In this document: piece after piece, positions 7,020 to 14,038 of the stretch | How positions within the stretch are numbered: the stretch's first letter is position 1 | Layout of the letters: the number at the start of each line of letters is the position of its first letter | Source of the DNA: JALYNX01 sp964608055 | GTDB taxonomy: Bacteria; Actinomycetota; Acidimicrobiia; Spongiisociales; ZC4RG35 | Direction of reading: 5' to 3' | Length of the DNA stretch: 16,119 nt | Assembly (NCBI GenBank): GCA_964608055.1 | Contig: CAZSMJ010000036.1 | Coordinates: 1 to 16,119 of the forward strand | Position numbers and translations under genes: made by a program | Notes under the pieces: model-generated | What the model was told of the DNA's origin: nothing | Seen by the model: the letters and a program-made list of their open reading frames with translations, nothing else | Database searches by the model: none

Positions 7020-8200
7020 GCGACCGCACCGACAATGAACGGGACAAGGGTTTCCGGCGGCCCTGGGAATCAGAGGACTCCGAAGGCGACGCCGATATCT
7101 TCACGCTTCCCGACACCGAGCCCACAGCACCCAGCGACGTGGACCTCACCGATTGGGAGGCGATGAGTGCCGACACCGGAGCACTCGAGGATTACACCGC
7201 CGAGGACTATGCCGCCGCGACCACCGAGGAGTACCGCGGCCTTGCAGAAGAGGTGAGCCGAGCCGCCGAGGAAGAGTGGGAGCAACAGGCGGTCGCCGCC
7301 ACCATGCCCGGTGTCGATAGCGGTTTGGTCGGTTTCGAGGACGTAACCGGCGCCAGTTCGGACAGCGAGGAGGACTACGAGGCCCGGGAGCAGGCCGCGA
7401 GCTCGGATCTTGCGATGCGGGTCGGGTCCGCACTGGTCATCTTCGGGATGTTCCTGGGAAGTCTCTTCCTGGGAGGCTGGTGGTTCACCACTTTCGTGAT
7501 CCTCGTGATGGTTGTCGCGACCGGTGAGTTCTATGCCACGGTTCGCCATTCCGGATATCGACCGCTCTCTTTGTTCGGCTTGCTGGGCGTCGTCTTCATG
7601 GGGGTCGGGGCCCACACCTCCGGCGTGGTCGCCATCGGCGGCTGGGCCGCTCTGGTGGCAGCAGGATCGATTCTCTTCTTCTCGCTGTCACCTCGCCGCC
7701 AGCCTCTGGAGGACGCCGGGGTCACCGTGGGGGCCATGGCTTGGGTCGGCCTGCTGTCCTTTGCAATTCTCATCGCAGCCGGCGCCCGGCCCCTCGAGCA
7801 CATCCTCTTCGTCGTGCTGCTGATTGCCTTCGCCGACATGGGCGCCTATTTCATCGGGCGTTCTTTCGGGCGACGCAAGCTTGCCCCTGTTCTCTCGCCA
7901 CAGAAGACGATTGAAGGACTGTTCGGGGGCCTGCTCGCCGGCATGGTGATCGCTTCGATCCTCGTCACCTTTCCCGGGTGGGCCGATATCGGCCTTGCCA
8001 AGGGACTGGTGGCGGCTCTCCTCGTCGGGGTGATCGGCCCCATCGGGGACGCGGCGGAGTCGATGGTCAAGCGTGCCCTTGGCGTCAAGGACATGGGCTC
8101 GGTCCTGCCCGGACATGGCGGGATCCTCGATCGCATCGACTCTTTCCTGTTCGCAATCCCGGCGATGTATTTCCTCTTCCGGGGTTTCGGGCTTCTGTGA
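7016..8200 (+). CDS. cdsA: Phosphatidate cytidylyltransferase with acidic N-terminal extension
   Basis: CdsA makes CDP-diacylglycerol from phosphatidate and CTP in the cytoplasmic membrane, the entry to phosphatidylglycerol, cardiolipin and phosphatidylinositol. Of 394 aa, roughly 135-394 are the enzyme, with about eight hydrophobic segments. The family signature is complete at 349-375: SMVKR, then KDMGS, then PGHGGILDRID. FADMGAYFIGRSFGRRKLAP and LSPQKTIEG are also typical. Residues 1-133 are hydrophilic and rich in D/E, with tyrosine-acidic clusters (EDYTAEDYAAATTEEY), and look disordered. Actinobacterial CdsA proteins often carry a variable N-terminal tail. The start ATG overlaps the frr stop (ATGA), and the end overlaps dxr (GTGA), so all three are translationally coupled. 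Confidence 0.94.
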   Translation: MSDRTDNERDKGFRRPWESEDSEGDADIFTLPDTEPTAPSDVDLTDWEAMSADTGALEDYTAEDYAAATTEEYRGLAEEVSRAAEEEWEQQAVAATMPGVDSGLVGFEDVTGASSDSEEDYEAREQAASSDLAMRVGSALVIFGMFLGSLFLGGWWFTTFVILVMVVATGEFYATVRHSGYRPLSLFGLLGVVFMGVGAHTSGVVAIGGWAALVAAGSILFFSLSPRRQPLEDAGVTVGAMAWVGLLSFAILIAAGARPLEHILFVVLLIAFADMGAYFIGRSFGRRKLAPVLSPQKTIEGLFGGLLAGMVIASILVTFPGWADIGLAKGLVAALLVGVIGPIGDAAESMVKRALGVKDMGSVLPGHGGILDRIDSFLFAIPAMYFLFRGFGLL

Positions 8201-9342
8201 CCCGGCCGGTGGTCGTCCTTGGGGCGACCGGCTCCATCGGGTCGCAGACGCTGGAGGTCATAGACAGCCTCGGTCTCGAAGTGGTGGCTCTTGCGGCGGG
8301 TGATCCCTCACCCGATCTTCTGAAACTGGCTGCCCGTTACCCAGAGGCCATGATTGCGGTGGCGGGCGGTTCGGGAGAGGACCGGAAGGACTTCGCGACC
8401 AGGTTGGGGCGCCCGGTCATGTTCGACAGCGAAGCCGTGACCGAGCTCGCCCGCATCCCGGGTTCGATTGTGGTCAATGCAATCGTGGGTGCGGCCGGTC
8501 TGCGGGCGACTGTCGCTGCCCTCGAGGCCGGCAATCGGGTCGCCCTCGCCAACAAGGAGAGCCTGGTGGCGGCGGGCCCGGTGGTGAAGGCCGCGCTTTC
8601 CGAGCACGGCGGCGAATTGATCCCGGTGGACAGCGAGCACTCTGCGTTGATGCAGTGTCTGGCCGGTGAGAGCACGCAGTCCGTGGCCCGCTTGCTGCTC
8701 ACCGCGTCCGGTGGGCCCTTCCGGGGCCGGGACCGGGACTCGCTGGCCGATGTCACCCCCGAGGAGGCGCTACGTCATCCGACATGGGAGATGGGGCGTC
8801 GCATATCGATCGACTCCGCCACCTTGTTCAACAAGGGCCTCGAAGTGATCGAGGCCCATTTCCTGTTCGACATCCCATTCGAGCAGATCGATGTCGTGGT
8901 TCACCCCCAATCCATCCTCCATTCGGCGGTGGAGTTTGTCGACGGTTCGTGGAAGGGCCATTTCGGCCGAGCCGACATGAGAATCCCGATCCAGTACGCC
9001 CTGACCGCCCCGGACCGAGCCCCAGCTTCGTTCGAGCCCTTCTCTTTCGGCAATCTCTCACTCACCTTCGAGGAGCCGGACAGGGTCACCTTTCCTGCGA
9101 TCGACCTTGCCTTTGCTGCCGGTGCCCAGGGTGGTTCGAGCCCCGCCGTGCTCAACGCGGCCGACGAAGTCGCTGTCGAGGCCTTTCTCCAGCGTCGTCT
9201 CGGCTTTCTCGGGATAACCGAAGTCGTGGCCCGGACCATCGACTCGGTCCCCTGGCGGGCGGTGACCGACGTGGAATCGGCGCTCGCCGCCGATGCCGAA
9301 GCACGGGCCACCGCGGCGGCGTTGATCGCAGGAGCCTACTGA
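8197..9342 (+). CDS. dxr: 1-deoxy-D-xylulose 5-phosphate reductoisomerase
   Basis: Dxr converts DXP to 2-C-methyl-D-erythritol 4-phosphate with NADPH, the committed step of the MEP isoprenoid pathway. GTG 8197 is chosen because it overlaps the cdsA stop by 4 nt (GTGA) and puts the dinucleotide-binding motif GATGSIG at residues 9-15; the longer open frame back to 7978 lies inside cdsA. The protein is 381 aa, normal for the family. Visible landmarks are ANKES at 118-122, the metal ligands D145 and E147 in PVDSEHSAL, E216 in FNKGLEVIEAH (equivalent to E. coli D150, E152, E231), the flexible-loop segment HPTWEMGRRISIDSATL, and HPQSILHSAVEF. No rlmN lies between cdsA and dxr, unlike in many actinobacteria. 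Confidence 0.96.
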   Translation: MTRPVVVLGATGSIGSQTLEVIDSLGLEVVALAAGDPSPDLLKLAARYPEAMIAVAGGSGEDRKDFATRLGRPVMFDSEAVTELARIPGSIVVNAIVGAAGLRATVAALEAGNRVALANKESLVAAGPVVKAALSEHGGELIPVDSEHSALMQCLAGESTQSVARLLLTASGGPFRGRDRDSLADVTPEEALRHPTWEMGRRISIDSATLFNKGLEVIEAHFLFDIPFEQIDVVVHPQSILHSAVEFVDGSWKGHFGRADMRIPIQYALTAPDRAPASFEPFSFGNLSLTFEEPDRVTFPAIDLAFAAGAQGGSSPAVLNAADEVAVEAFLQRRLGFLGITEVVARTIDSVPWRAVTDVESALAADAEARATAAALIAGAY

Positions 9343-9366
9343 CTAGACCGCCAACGACGGTAGCCT
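9339..9366 (+). promoter_or_regulatory. Candidate promoter for rip1, possibly leaderless
   Basis: CTGACT (9339-9344, overlapping the dxr stop) and TAGCCT (9361-9366) are separated by 16 bp and resemble actinobacterial -35 and -10 (TAnnnT) boxes. The -10 ends 6 nt before the GTG at 9373, and no Shine-Dalgarno sequence is present, which fits a leaderless transcript. The evidence is spacing and motif only. Confidence 0.35.
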
Positions 9367-9372
9367 TTCACC

Positions 9373-10491
9373 GTGCTCGGAGGGTTGGCGGCAGCGGTCG
9401 CAATCATTGTCTTCGTCACCGCCCATGAGGCGGGACATTTCTTCGCGGCCAAGGCGGTGGGGATGAAGACCACCCAGTTCTTCTTCGGCTTCGGGCCCAA
9501 GATCTGGTCCACCCAGCGCGGCGAGACCGAGTACGGCGTGAAGTGGATACCTCTCGGCGGCTACGTGCGCATCATTGGCATGAACCCCCTCGAGGAAGTC
9601 GACCCCGTTGACGTCGGGCGGACCTATCGCGAGAAGAAGTTCTGGGAGAAGAGTGTGGTGGTCCTCGCCGGGGTGGGGATGAACTTCCTGATCGGTTTCG
9701 TCATCTTCTACGGGCTCGTGCTGGCCAACGGGGTCGATGTGATCCAGCCGGCGGTGGACGAGGTCATCGCGACGGTGGAGGTCGGGGACGAAGAGGTTCC
9801 GACACCGGCCTTTGAGGCCGGCCTGCAAAGCGGTGATGTCATCCGGGCGATCGGCCCTCATCAGATCGATTCGTGGGAGGACATCCCCGTTGCCCTCGAC
9901 TCCGTCGGTGGTGGCCCGACCACGGTCACGGTCGAACGCGGTGGTGACACCCGTGTCTTCGAAGTCGACCTGGTCGAACAGCCGAATGCGGACGGTTCGG
10001 ATACGACCGGGTTCCTTGGTGTCTCCCCGGTGGTCGAGAATTTCCCACAGGGCCCGGTGGAGTCGATCGGTGTTGCGGGAGAGCAGATATGGGAGGGCAT
10101 CGGCTTCACCTTCAAGGCGCTGGGCGACATGCTCAAGCCATCGAGTCTCGCCCAATACCTGGGTGTTTTCGGCGGCGACACCGATATCGACCCGGAGATC
10201 AGACCGGTGAGCCCGATCGGAATCGTCAACATCGGCACTCAGGCCCCGTCCACCGGAGCCTTCCTTGGAATTCTCGCCTTCGTCAATGTGATCCTGGCGA
10301 CGATCAACCTGCTCCCGCTCTTCCCCCTCGATGGCGGCCATTTCGCCGTGGCCCTGTATGAGAAGCTGACGGGTCGGGAGGCCAATGTCCGCCGGCTGGC
10401 CCCAGTGGCGGCGGCGGTGATCGCGATCTTCGCTTTCCTCGGCTTCGTTGCCATCATCCTCGACATCGTGAATCCGATATCGTTGACTTAG
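9373..10491 (+). CDS. rip1: Site-2-type intramembrane zinc metalloprotease (RseP/Rip1)
   Basis: Members cleave transmembrane anti-sigma factors and other membrane proteins (RseP in E. coli, Rip1 in mycobacteria). The 372-aa protein starts directly with a membrane helix containing the zinc motif HEAGH (18-22). The second metal motif LDG (319-321, D320) lies in a late helix, LLPLFPLDGGHFAVALYE. Between them are FGFGPK and WIPLGGYVRI (the membrane beta-loop), a second hydrophobic segment (VVLAGVGMNFLIGFVIF) and one PDZ-like domain (~130-200, with FEAGLQSGDVIRAIG). A final hydrophobic helix ends the protein. GTG 9373 has no Shine-Dalgarno sequence. It lies 30 nt after dxr and 7 nt before ispG, a conserved actinobacterial arrangement. 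Its substrate is not predictable here. Confidence 0.94.
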   Translation: MLGGLAAAVAIIVFVTAHEAGHFFAAKAVGMKTTQFFFGFGPKIWSTQRGETEYGVKWIPLGGYVRIIGMNPLEEVDPVDVGRTYREKKFWEKSVVVLAGVGMNFLIGFVIFYGLVLANGVDVIQPAVDEVIATVEVGDEEVPTPAFEAGLQSGDVIRAIGPHQIDSWEDIPVALDSVGGGPTTVTVERGGDTRVFEVDLVEQPNADGSDTTGFLGVSPVVENFPQGPVESIGVAGEQIWEGIGFTFKALGDMLKPSSLAQYLGVFGGDTDIDPEIRPVSPIGIVNIGTQAPSTGAFLGILAFVNVILATINLLPLFPLDGGHFAVALYEKLTGREANVRRLAPVAAAVIAIFAFLGFVAIILDIVNPISLT

Positions 10492-10498
10492 GCCAGCT

Positions 10499-11707
10499 TT
10501 GACTCCGAGACGCCCGACCCGACAACTACACGTGGGCAAGGTCGCGGTGGGCGGCGATGCACAGATCTCGGTGCAGTCGATGACCACCACCAAGACTGCC
10601 GATGTCGACGGGACTCTCGCCCAGGTCTATGCGCTGGCCGGCGCCGGCGCCGACATCGTTCGCATCACCTGCAACGAGGTAGAGGCGGCCCAAGGGCTGT
10701 CCGAGATAGTGCCCCGGTCTCCGGTTCCGATCATCGCCGACATTCACTACCAGTACCGCCTGGCACTGGCCGCGCTGGAGGCAGGGGTTCAGGGGCTGCG
10801 TCTCAACCCGGGCAACATCCGAAAAGAGGATCAAATCAAGACTGTCGCCCGGGAGGCCAAGGATCGCGGGGTTCCGATACGGGTCGGGGTCAATGCGGGG
10901 TCGCTGGACAAGGACATCCTCGAGCAATACGGGAGCGCGGTTCCTCAGGCCCTGGTCGACTCGGCACTCAAAGAGATTCGCTATCTCGAGGAGGTCGACT
11001 TCACCGACATCAAGATCTCGGTGAAGCACTCCAATGTTCCTTCGATGATCGAGTCCTACCGTCTCTTGTCGCAGACGGTGGACTATCCGCTCCACCTCGG
11101 TGTGACCGAGGCCGGGCCGCCTCCCTCCGGCTTGATCAAGGGTGTCGCCGGCATTGCCACTCTCCTCGATGAGGGCATCGGCGACACCATCCGATTCTCG
11201 CTCACAGCTGATCCCGTGGAGGAGGCCAAGGCCGGTCGCCAGCTCCTCGAGGTCCTGGGACTCCGCGAGCGCAAGGGACTGGATCTCATCGCCTGCCCAT
11301 CGTGTGGCCGGGCCGAGGTCGACGTCATCGACGTGGCCACCAGGGCCCAGGCCGCCCTCGAAGCGGAGAACCTGCCGATCCAGGTGGCGGTGATGGGGTG
11401 TGTCGTCAACGGCCCCGGCGAGGCACGGGAGGCAGACATCGGGATCGCCGCCGGCCGGGGCAAAGGCCACCTTTTCATCAAGGGCCAGGTGGTGAGGGTG
11501 GTGCCTGAAGCGGACATGGTCGAAGCACTCCTCGACGAGGCGCGCAAGCTGGTTGCGGAGGGGGTCGAGAGCCGGTTGGCACATGCCCAGGCGAACGCCG
11601 CAGAGATCGCGGCCGCAGCCCGCGACGAGCTGATCCAGATCCAGGGGGATGTCAACCATTCCAAGGATCGTCGGGCCCGTGTGGCCGAGGTCGCCTCCTC
11701 GGACTGA
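10499..11707 (+). CDS. ispG: 4-hydroxy-3-methylbut-2-enyl diphosphate synthase (IspG/GcpE)
   Basis: IspG reductively opens MEcPP to HMBPP, the penultimate MEP step, using a [4Fe-4S] cluster. The cluster ligands are visible: C266 and C269 (CPSCGR), C301 and E308 (GCVVNGPGE). The N-terminal TIM barrel shows RQLHVGKVAVGG, SVQSMTTTKT, ADIHYQYRLAL, LRLNPGNI, VGVNAGSLD, KISVKHSN and LHLGVTEAGPP. The start is TTG 10499: the upstream AGG (10490-10492) is a modest ribosome-binding site and the resulting MTPRRPTRQL matches the PRRxTRQL start of actinobacterial IspG. It is 402 aa; about 45 residues after KLVAEG form an extra, probably helical, polar tail. It shares the transcript with rip1, and with dxr if no promoter intervenes. 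Confidence 0.96.
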   Translation: MTPRRPTRQLHVGKVAVGGDAQISVQSMTTTKTADVDGTLAQVYALAGAGADIVRITCNEVEAAQGLSEIVPRSPVPIIADIHYQYRLALAALEAGVQGLRLNPGNIRKEDQIKTVAREAKDRGVPIRVGVNAGSLDKDILEQYGSAVPQALVDSALKEIRYLEEVDFTDIKISVKHSNVPSMIESYRLLSQTVDYPLHLGVTEAGPPPSGLIKGVAGIATLLDEGIGDTIRFSLTADPVEEAKAGRQLLEVLGLRERKGLDLIACPSCGRAEVDVIDVATRAQAALEAENLPIQVAVMGCVVNGPGEAREADIGIAAGRGKGHLFIKGQVVRVVPEADMVEALLDEARKLVAEGVESRLAHAQANAAEIAAAARDELIQIQGDVNHSKDRRARVAEVASSD

Positions 11708-11746
11708 CTACCGTCGCCTTCCCCCCTCGGGACGACACACCACACC

Positions 11747-13480
11747 ATGCGCTGGACCCAGGCTTTCATCCCAACCCTTCGAGACGCCCCGGCTGACGCC
11801 GAGGCGATCAGTCACAAGCTCCTGGTCAGGGGCGGGTTCATCCGTCAGCTGGCGGCCGGTTCCTACTCGATCCTGCCACTCGGGATCAGGGTTCGGACCA
11901 AGGTGGCCGGGATCATCAGAGAGGAGATGAACCGGATCGGGGGCCAGGAGTTCCTGCTTCCCGCCCTCCACCCCGCAGAGATCTGGAAGACCAGCGGGCG
12001 CTGGACGTTGATGGGCGACAACCTGTTCAAGTTCCAGGATCGCAAGCAGGCGGATCACGTCCTCGGGATGACCCACGAGGAGGTGTTCGCCAGCCTTGCT
12101 ACCGAGCTCTTCTCCTACCGGGAGCTTCCCCAGATCTGGTACCAGATCCAGACCAAGTTCCGTGACGAGCCCCGTCCCAAGTCCGGCCTCCTCCGGGTCC
12201 GTGAGTTCACCATGAAGGACTCGTACACACTTGACATCGACCAGTCAGGCCTCGATACCGGGTTCGACAAGCATCGCGTCGCCTATTTCGTCATCTTCCG
12301 CCGCTGCGGACTCGATCCGATCGACGTCGAGGCTTCGTCAGGGGCCATGGGCGGGTCGGAGTCCGTCGAGTTCATGGTGCGCAGCGCTGCCGGTGAGGAT
12401 TGGATCGTGACTTGCGGCAACTGTGGGTATCGAGCCAATGTGGAACGTGCCTCGTCTGCGGTGGCCCCCTCCGATGACGGAGCCGGGGCGGACCTGGAGC
12501 GGTTCCCCACGCCTGGGCTCAGGACAATCAAGACCCTGGCCGAGGCTCATCCTGAGATAGCCCAGCCCGATCGCCAGATCAAGACCCTGGTCTATGTCCT
12601 CGACGGGGAGCCCGTTCTCGTCTTGCTCCGCGGGGATCACGAGGTTCAAGAGCAGAAACTGATCGATGTCACCGGTGCGGCCGAGATCCGGCCCGCCTTG
12701 CCGGAGGAGATCCGCGACGTGCTCGGTGCCGACCCCGGGAGTCTGGGTGCGGTCGGAGTGAAGGGGCCGACGGTGATCGCCGATCTGGCCCTCGAAAGTC
12801 GAAAGAACCTGGTCACGGGGGCGAACGAGGACGACTGGCACTACTCGGGGGTTGACGTAGGCCGTGACATCGGGGTCGGGGTGTGGGCCGACTTGCGTGC
12901 GGTCGGCGCTGGAGAGCCGTGTTTGGTTTGTGGCAGCCCGTTGGAGAGATGGAAGGGGATCGAGGTCGGTCACATCTTCAAGCTGGGAACCAAGTTCTCC
13001 GAAGCGTTTGGGGCCACTGTCCAGGACGAATCTGGGGAGAGTTGGCCGATCATCATGGGCTCGTACGGCATTGGTGTGGAACGAACCATGGCAGCCGTTG
13101 TCGAATCCTCATATGACGACGGCGGGATCATTTGGCCGGTATCGGTGGCCCCTTACGAAGTCGTCATCACCGTGGTGCGCCCCGATGATGGGCCCACTAT
13201 GGCCGCCGCCAATGGGATCTACGAGGAGTTGGTCGACGCCGGGATAGAAGTGCTTCTCGACGATCGCGACGAGCGTCCCGGGGTCAAATTCGCCGATTCG
13301 GAGCTGATCGGCATTCCTTATCGGGTCACGGTCGGTCCCCGTGGGGTGGCCGAAGGCATAGTCGAGCTGACTGCCCGCCGGGGGATGGTGAAATCAGACG
13401 TTCCGCTCACCGACCTGGTGAGCACGGTCAGGAGCACCGTGGAGTCCGAGCGCTTCGGGACCCAGCCGACACCCTTATAA
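11747..13480 (+). CDS. proS: Prolyl-tRNA synthetase, bacterial type with editing domain
   Basis: A class II synthetase that charges tRNA-Pro. The 577-aa length and layout match the bacterial form with an inserted YbaK-like editing domain. Motif 1 region: RGGFIRQLAAGSYSILPLG. THEE is at 109-112. Motif 2: FRDEPRPKSGLLRVREFTMK. Motif 3: GSYGIGVERT starting at 438. The insertion (~230-385) includes KTLVYVLDGEPVLVLLRGDHEV, and two CxxC pairs, C223/C226 and C392/C395, bracket it and could bind zinc. The C-terminal anticodon-binding domain follows (VAPYEVVITVVRP). The ATG at 11747 fits the conserved start (MRWTQAFIPTLRDAPADAE), but no Shine-Dalgarno sequence lies in the 39-nt gap after ispG. The stop TAA lies within the TATAAT box of the next promoter. 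Confidence 0.97.
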   Translation: MRWTQAFIPTLRDAPADAEAISHKLLVRGGFIRQLAAGSYSILPLGIRVRTKVAGIIREEMNRIGGQEFLLPALHPAEIWKTSGRWTLMGDNLFKFQDRKQADHVLGMTHEEVFASLATELFSYRELPQIWYQIQTKFRDEPRPKSGLLRVREFTMKDSYTLDIDQSGLDTGFDKHRVAYFVIFRRCGLDPIDVEASSGAMGGSESVEFMVRSAAGEDWIVTCGNCGYRANVERASSAVAPSDDGAGADLERFPTPGLRTIKTLAEAHPEIAQPDRQIKTLVYVLDGEPVLVLLRGDHEVQEQKLIDVTGAAEIRPALPEEIRDVLGADPGSLGAVGVKGPTVIADLALESRKNLVTGANEDDWHYSGVDVGRDIGVGVWADLRAVGAGEPCLVCGSPLERWKGIEVGHIFKLGTKFSEAFGATVQDESGESWPIIMGSYGIGVERTMAAVVESSYDDGGIIWPVSVAPYEVVITVVRPDDGPTMAAANGIYEELVDAGIEVLLDDRDERPGVKFADSELIGIPYRVTVGPRGVAEGIVELTARRGMVKSDVPLTDLVSTVRSTVESERFGTQPTPL

Positions 13481-13481
13481 T
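13476..13481 (+). promoter_or_regulatory. Candidate -10 box of the rimP-nusA-infB operon
   Basis: A perfect TATAAT overlaps the proS stop TAA (13478-13480). It stands out in this GC-rich sequence. The best -35 at 16 bp spacing, TTCGGG (13454-13459), is poor, and there is no extended -10 TG. Transcription would start near 13488, leaving a ~70-nt leader before rimP. Confidence 0.5.
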
Positions 13482-13483
13482 CA

Positions 13484-13570
13484 GATCCGACAACAGGACG
13501 CTTTTTGGATCAGGTGGGCGCCTTTGGTACCCACCTGAATTGTTGTGGAGTGACGTAGGTGACAACAGTG
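13484..13570 (+). promoter_or_regulatory. Leader of the rimP operon with 9-bp hairpin and start-codon mimic
   Basis: TCAGGTGGG (13510-13518) pairs perfectly with CCCACCTGA (13530-13538); GCC/GGT inside the loop can extend the stem past one mismatch. No T-run follows, so it is not a standard terminator. GATCC (13484-13488) can pair with GGATC (13507-13511), competing with the base of the main stem. GACAACAG occurs at 13489-13496 and again at 13561-13568, beginning at the last base of the rimP GTG. TGTTGT (13541-13546) is complementary to both copies, so it can either close a leader helix or pair just after the start codon and place the GGAG ribosome-binding site (13547-13550) in a loop. This is hand folding only. 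Confidence 0.4.
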
Positions 13571-14029
13571 GCTGACATCTGGCCGGTGGTCGAGAATTAT
13601 CTCAGCGCCGAACATCTGGAGCTCGACGATGTCGAGTTGTTCGGCCGCGGGCCGGGGCGTGTGCTCCGGATTGTGGTCGATGGCAAGGATGTCGATATCG
13701 AGCGGCTGGCCCAAGTCTCTCGTGGTGTTTCCCGTCTCCTCGACCATGAGACGGAACTCAACGACCCCTATCAACTCGAGGTCACCTCACCGGGTCTGGA
13801 GAGAAAGCTCCGCCGCCCCAGTCACTACGTGAAGTCGCTCGGCCGGGAGGTCGTCGCCAAGGTCGCCTCCGAGGGAGGCAAGACCACGGTCAGAGGGGTG
13901 ATCGCCGACGCCGGCGAGACCTCTTTCACCGTGGAGGCCGAAGGGGAAAGCCAAGTTGTCAATTACGAAGACGTCCTCACCGCGAACACCGTGTTCAGGT
14001 GGGAGAAGGCCCCCAAGCCGGGTCACTGA
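13559..14029 (+). CDS. rimP: Ribosome maturation factor RimP
   Basis: RimP assists 30S assembly. The 156-aa protein has the N-terminal alpha/beta domain (VVENYLSAEHLELDDVELFG, VLRIVVDG) and the family hallmark YQLEVTSPGLERKLRRPSHY (~75-94), leading into the C-terminal SH3/Sm-like barrel (GREVVAKV ... GVIADAGETSFTVEAEG). GTG 13559 is preferred, with GGAG at 13547-13550 (8-nt spacing); GTG 13568 in the same frame is an alternative that would drop three residues. It heads the rimP-nusA-infB operon and ends 9 nt before nusA. Confidence 0.95.
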   Translation: MTTVADIWPVVENYLSAEHLELDDVELFGRGPGRVLRIVVDGKDVDIERLAQVSRGVSRLLDHETELNDPYQLEVTSPGLERKLRRPSHYVKSLGREVVAKVASEGGKTTVRGVIADAGETSFTVEAEGESQVVNYEDVLTANTVFRWEKAPKPGH

Positions 14030-14038
14030 AGGAGAAAT

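Noticed and set aside
7978..8196. 73-codon upstream extension of dxr
   Set aside because: It lies wholly inside cdsA; the GTG at 8197 gives the nucleotide-binding motif at the normal position.
9343..10593. 416-aa open frame on the minus strand opposite rip1
   Set aside because: It mirrors a clearly conserved + strand gene in high-GC sequence, has no recognisable domain and is rich in the H/D/R/G typical of antisense frames.
10526..11659. 377-aa minus-strand open frame opposite ispG
   Set aside because: Shadow of ispG caused by codon bias; no family features.
13510..13538. Intrinsic terminator of proS
   Set aside because: Strong stem, but the next bases are AATTGTTGTGG with no T-run, and a perfect -10 box lies upstream of it; kept as a leader element instead.
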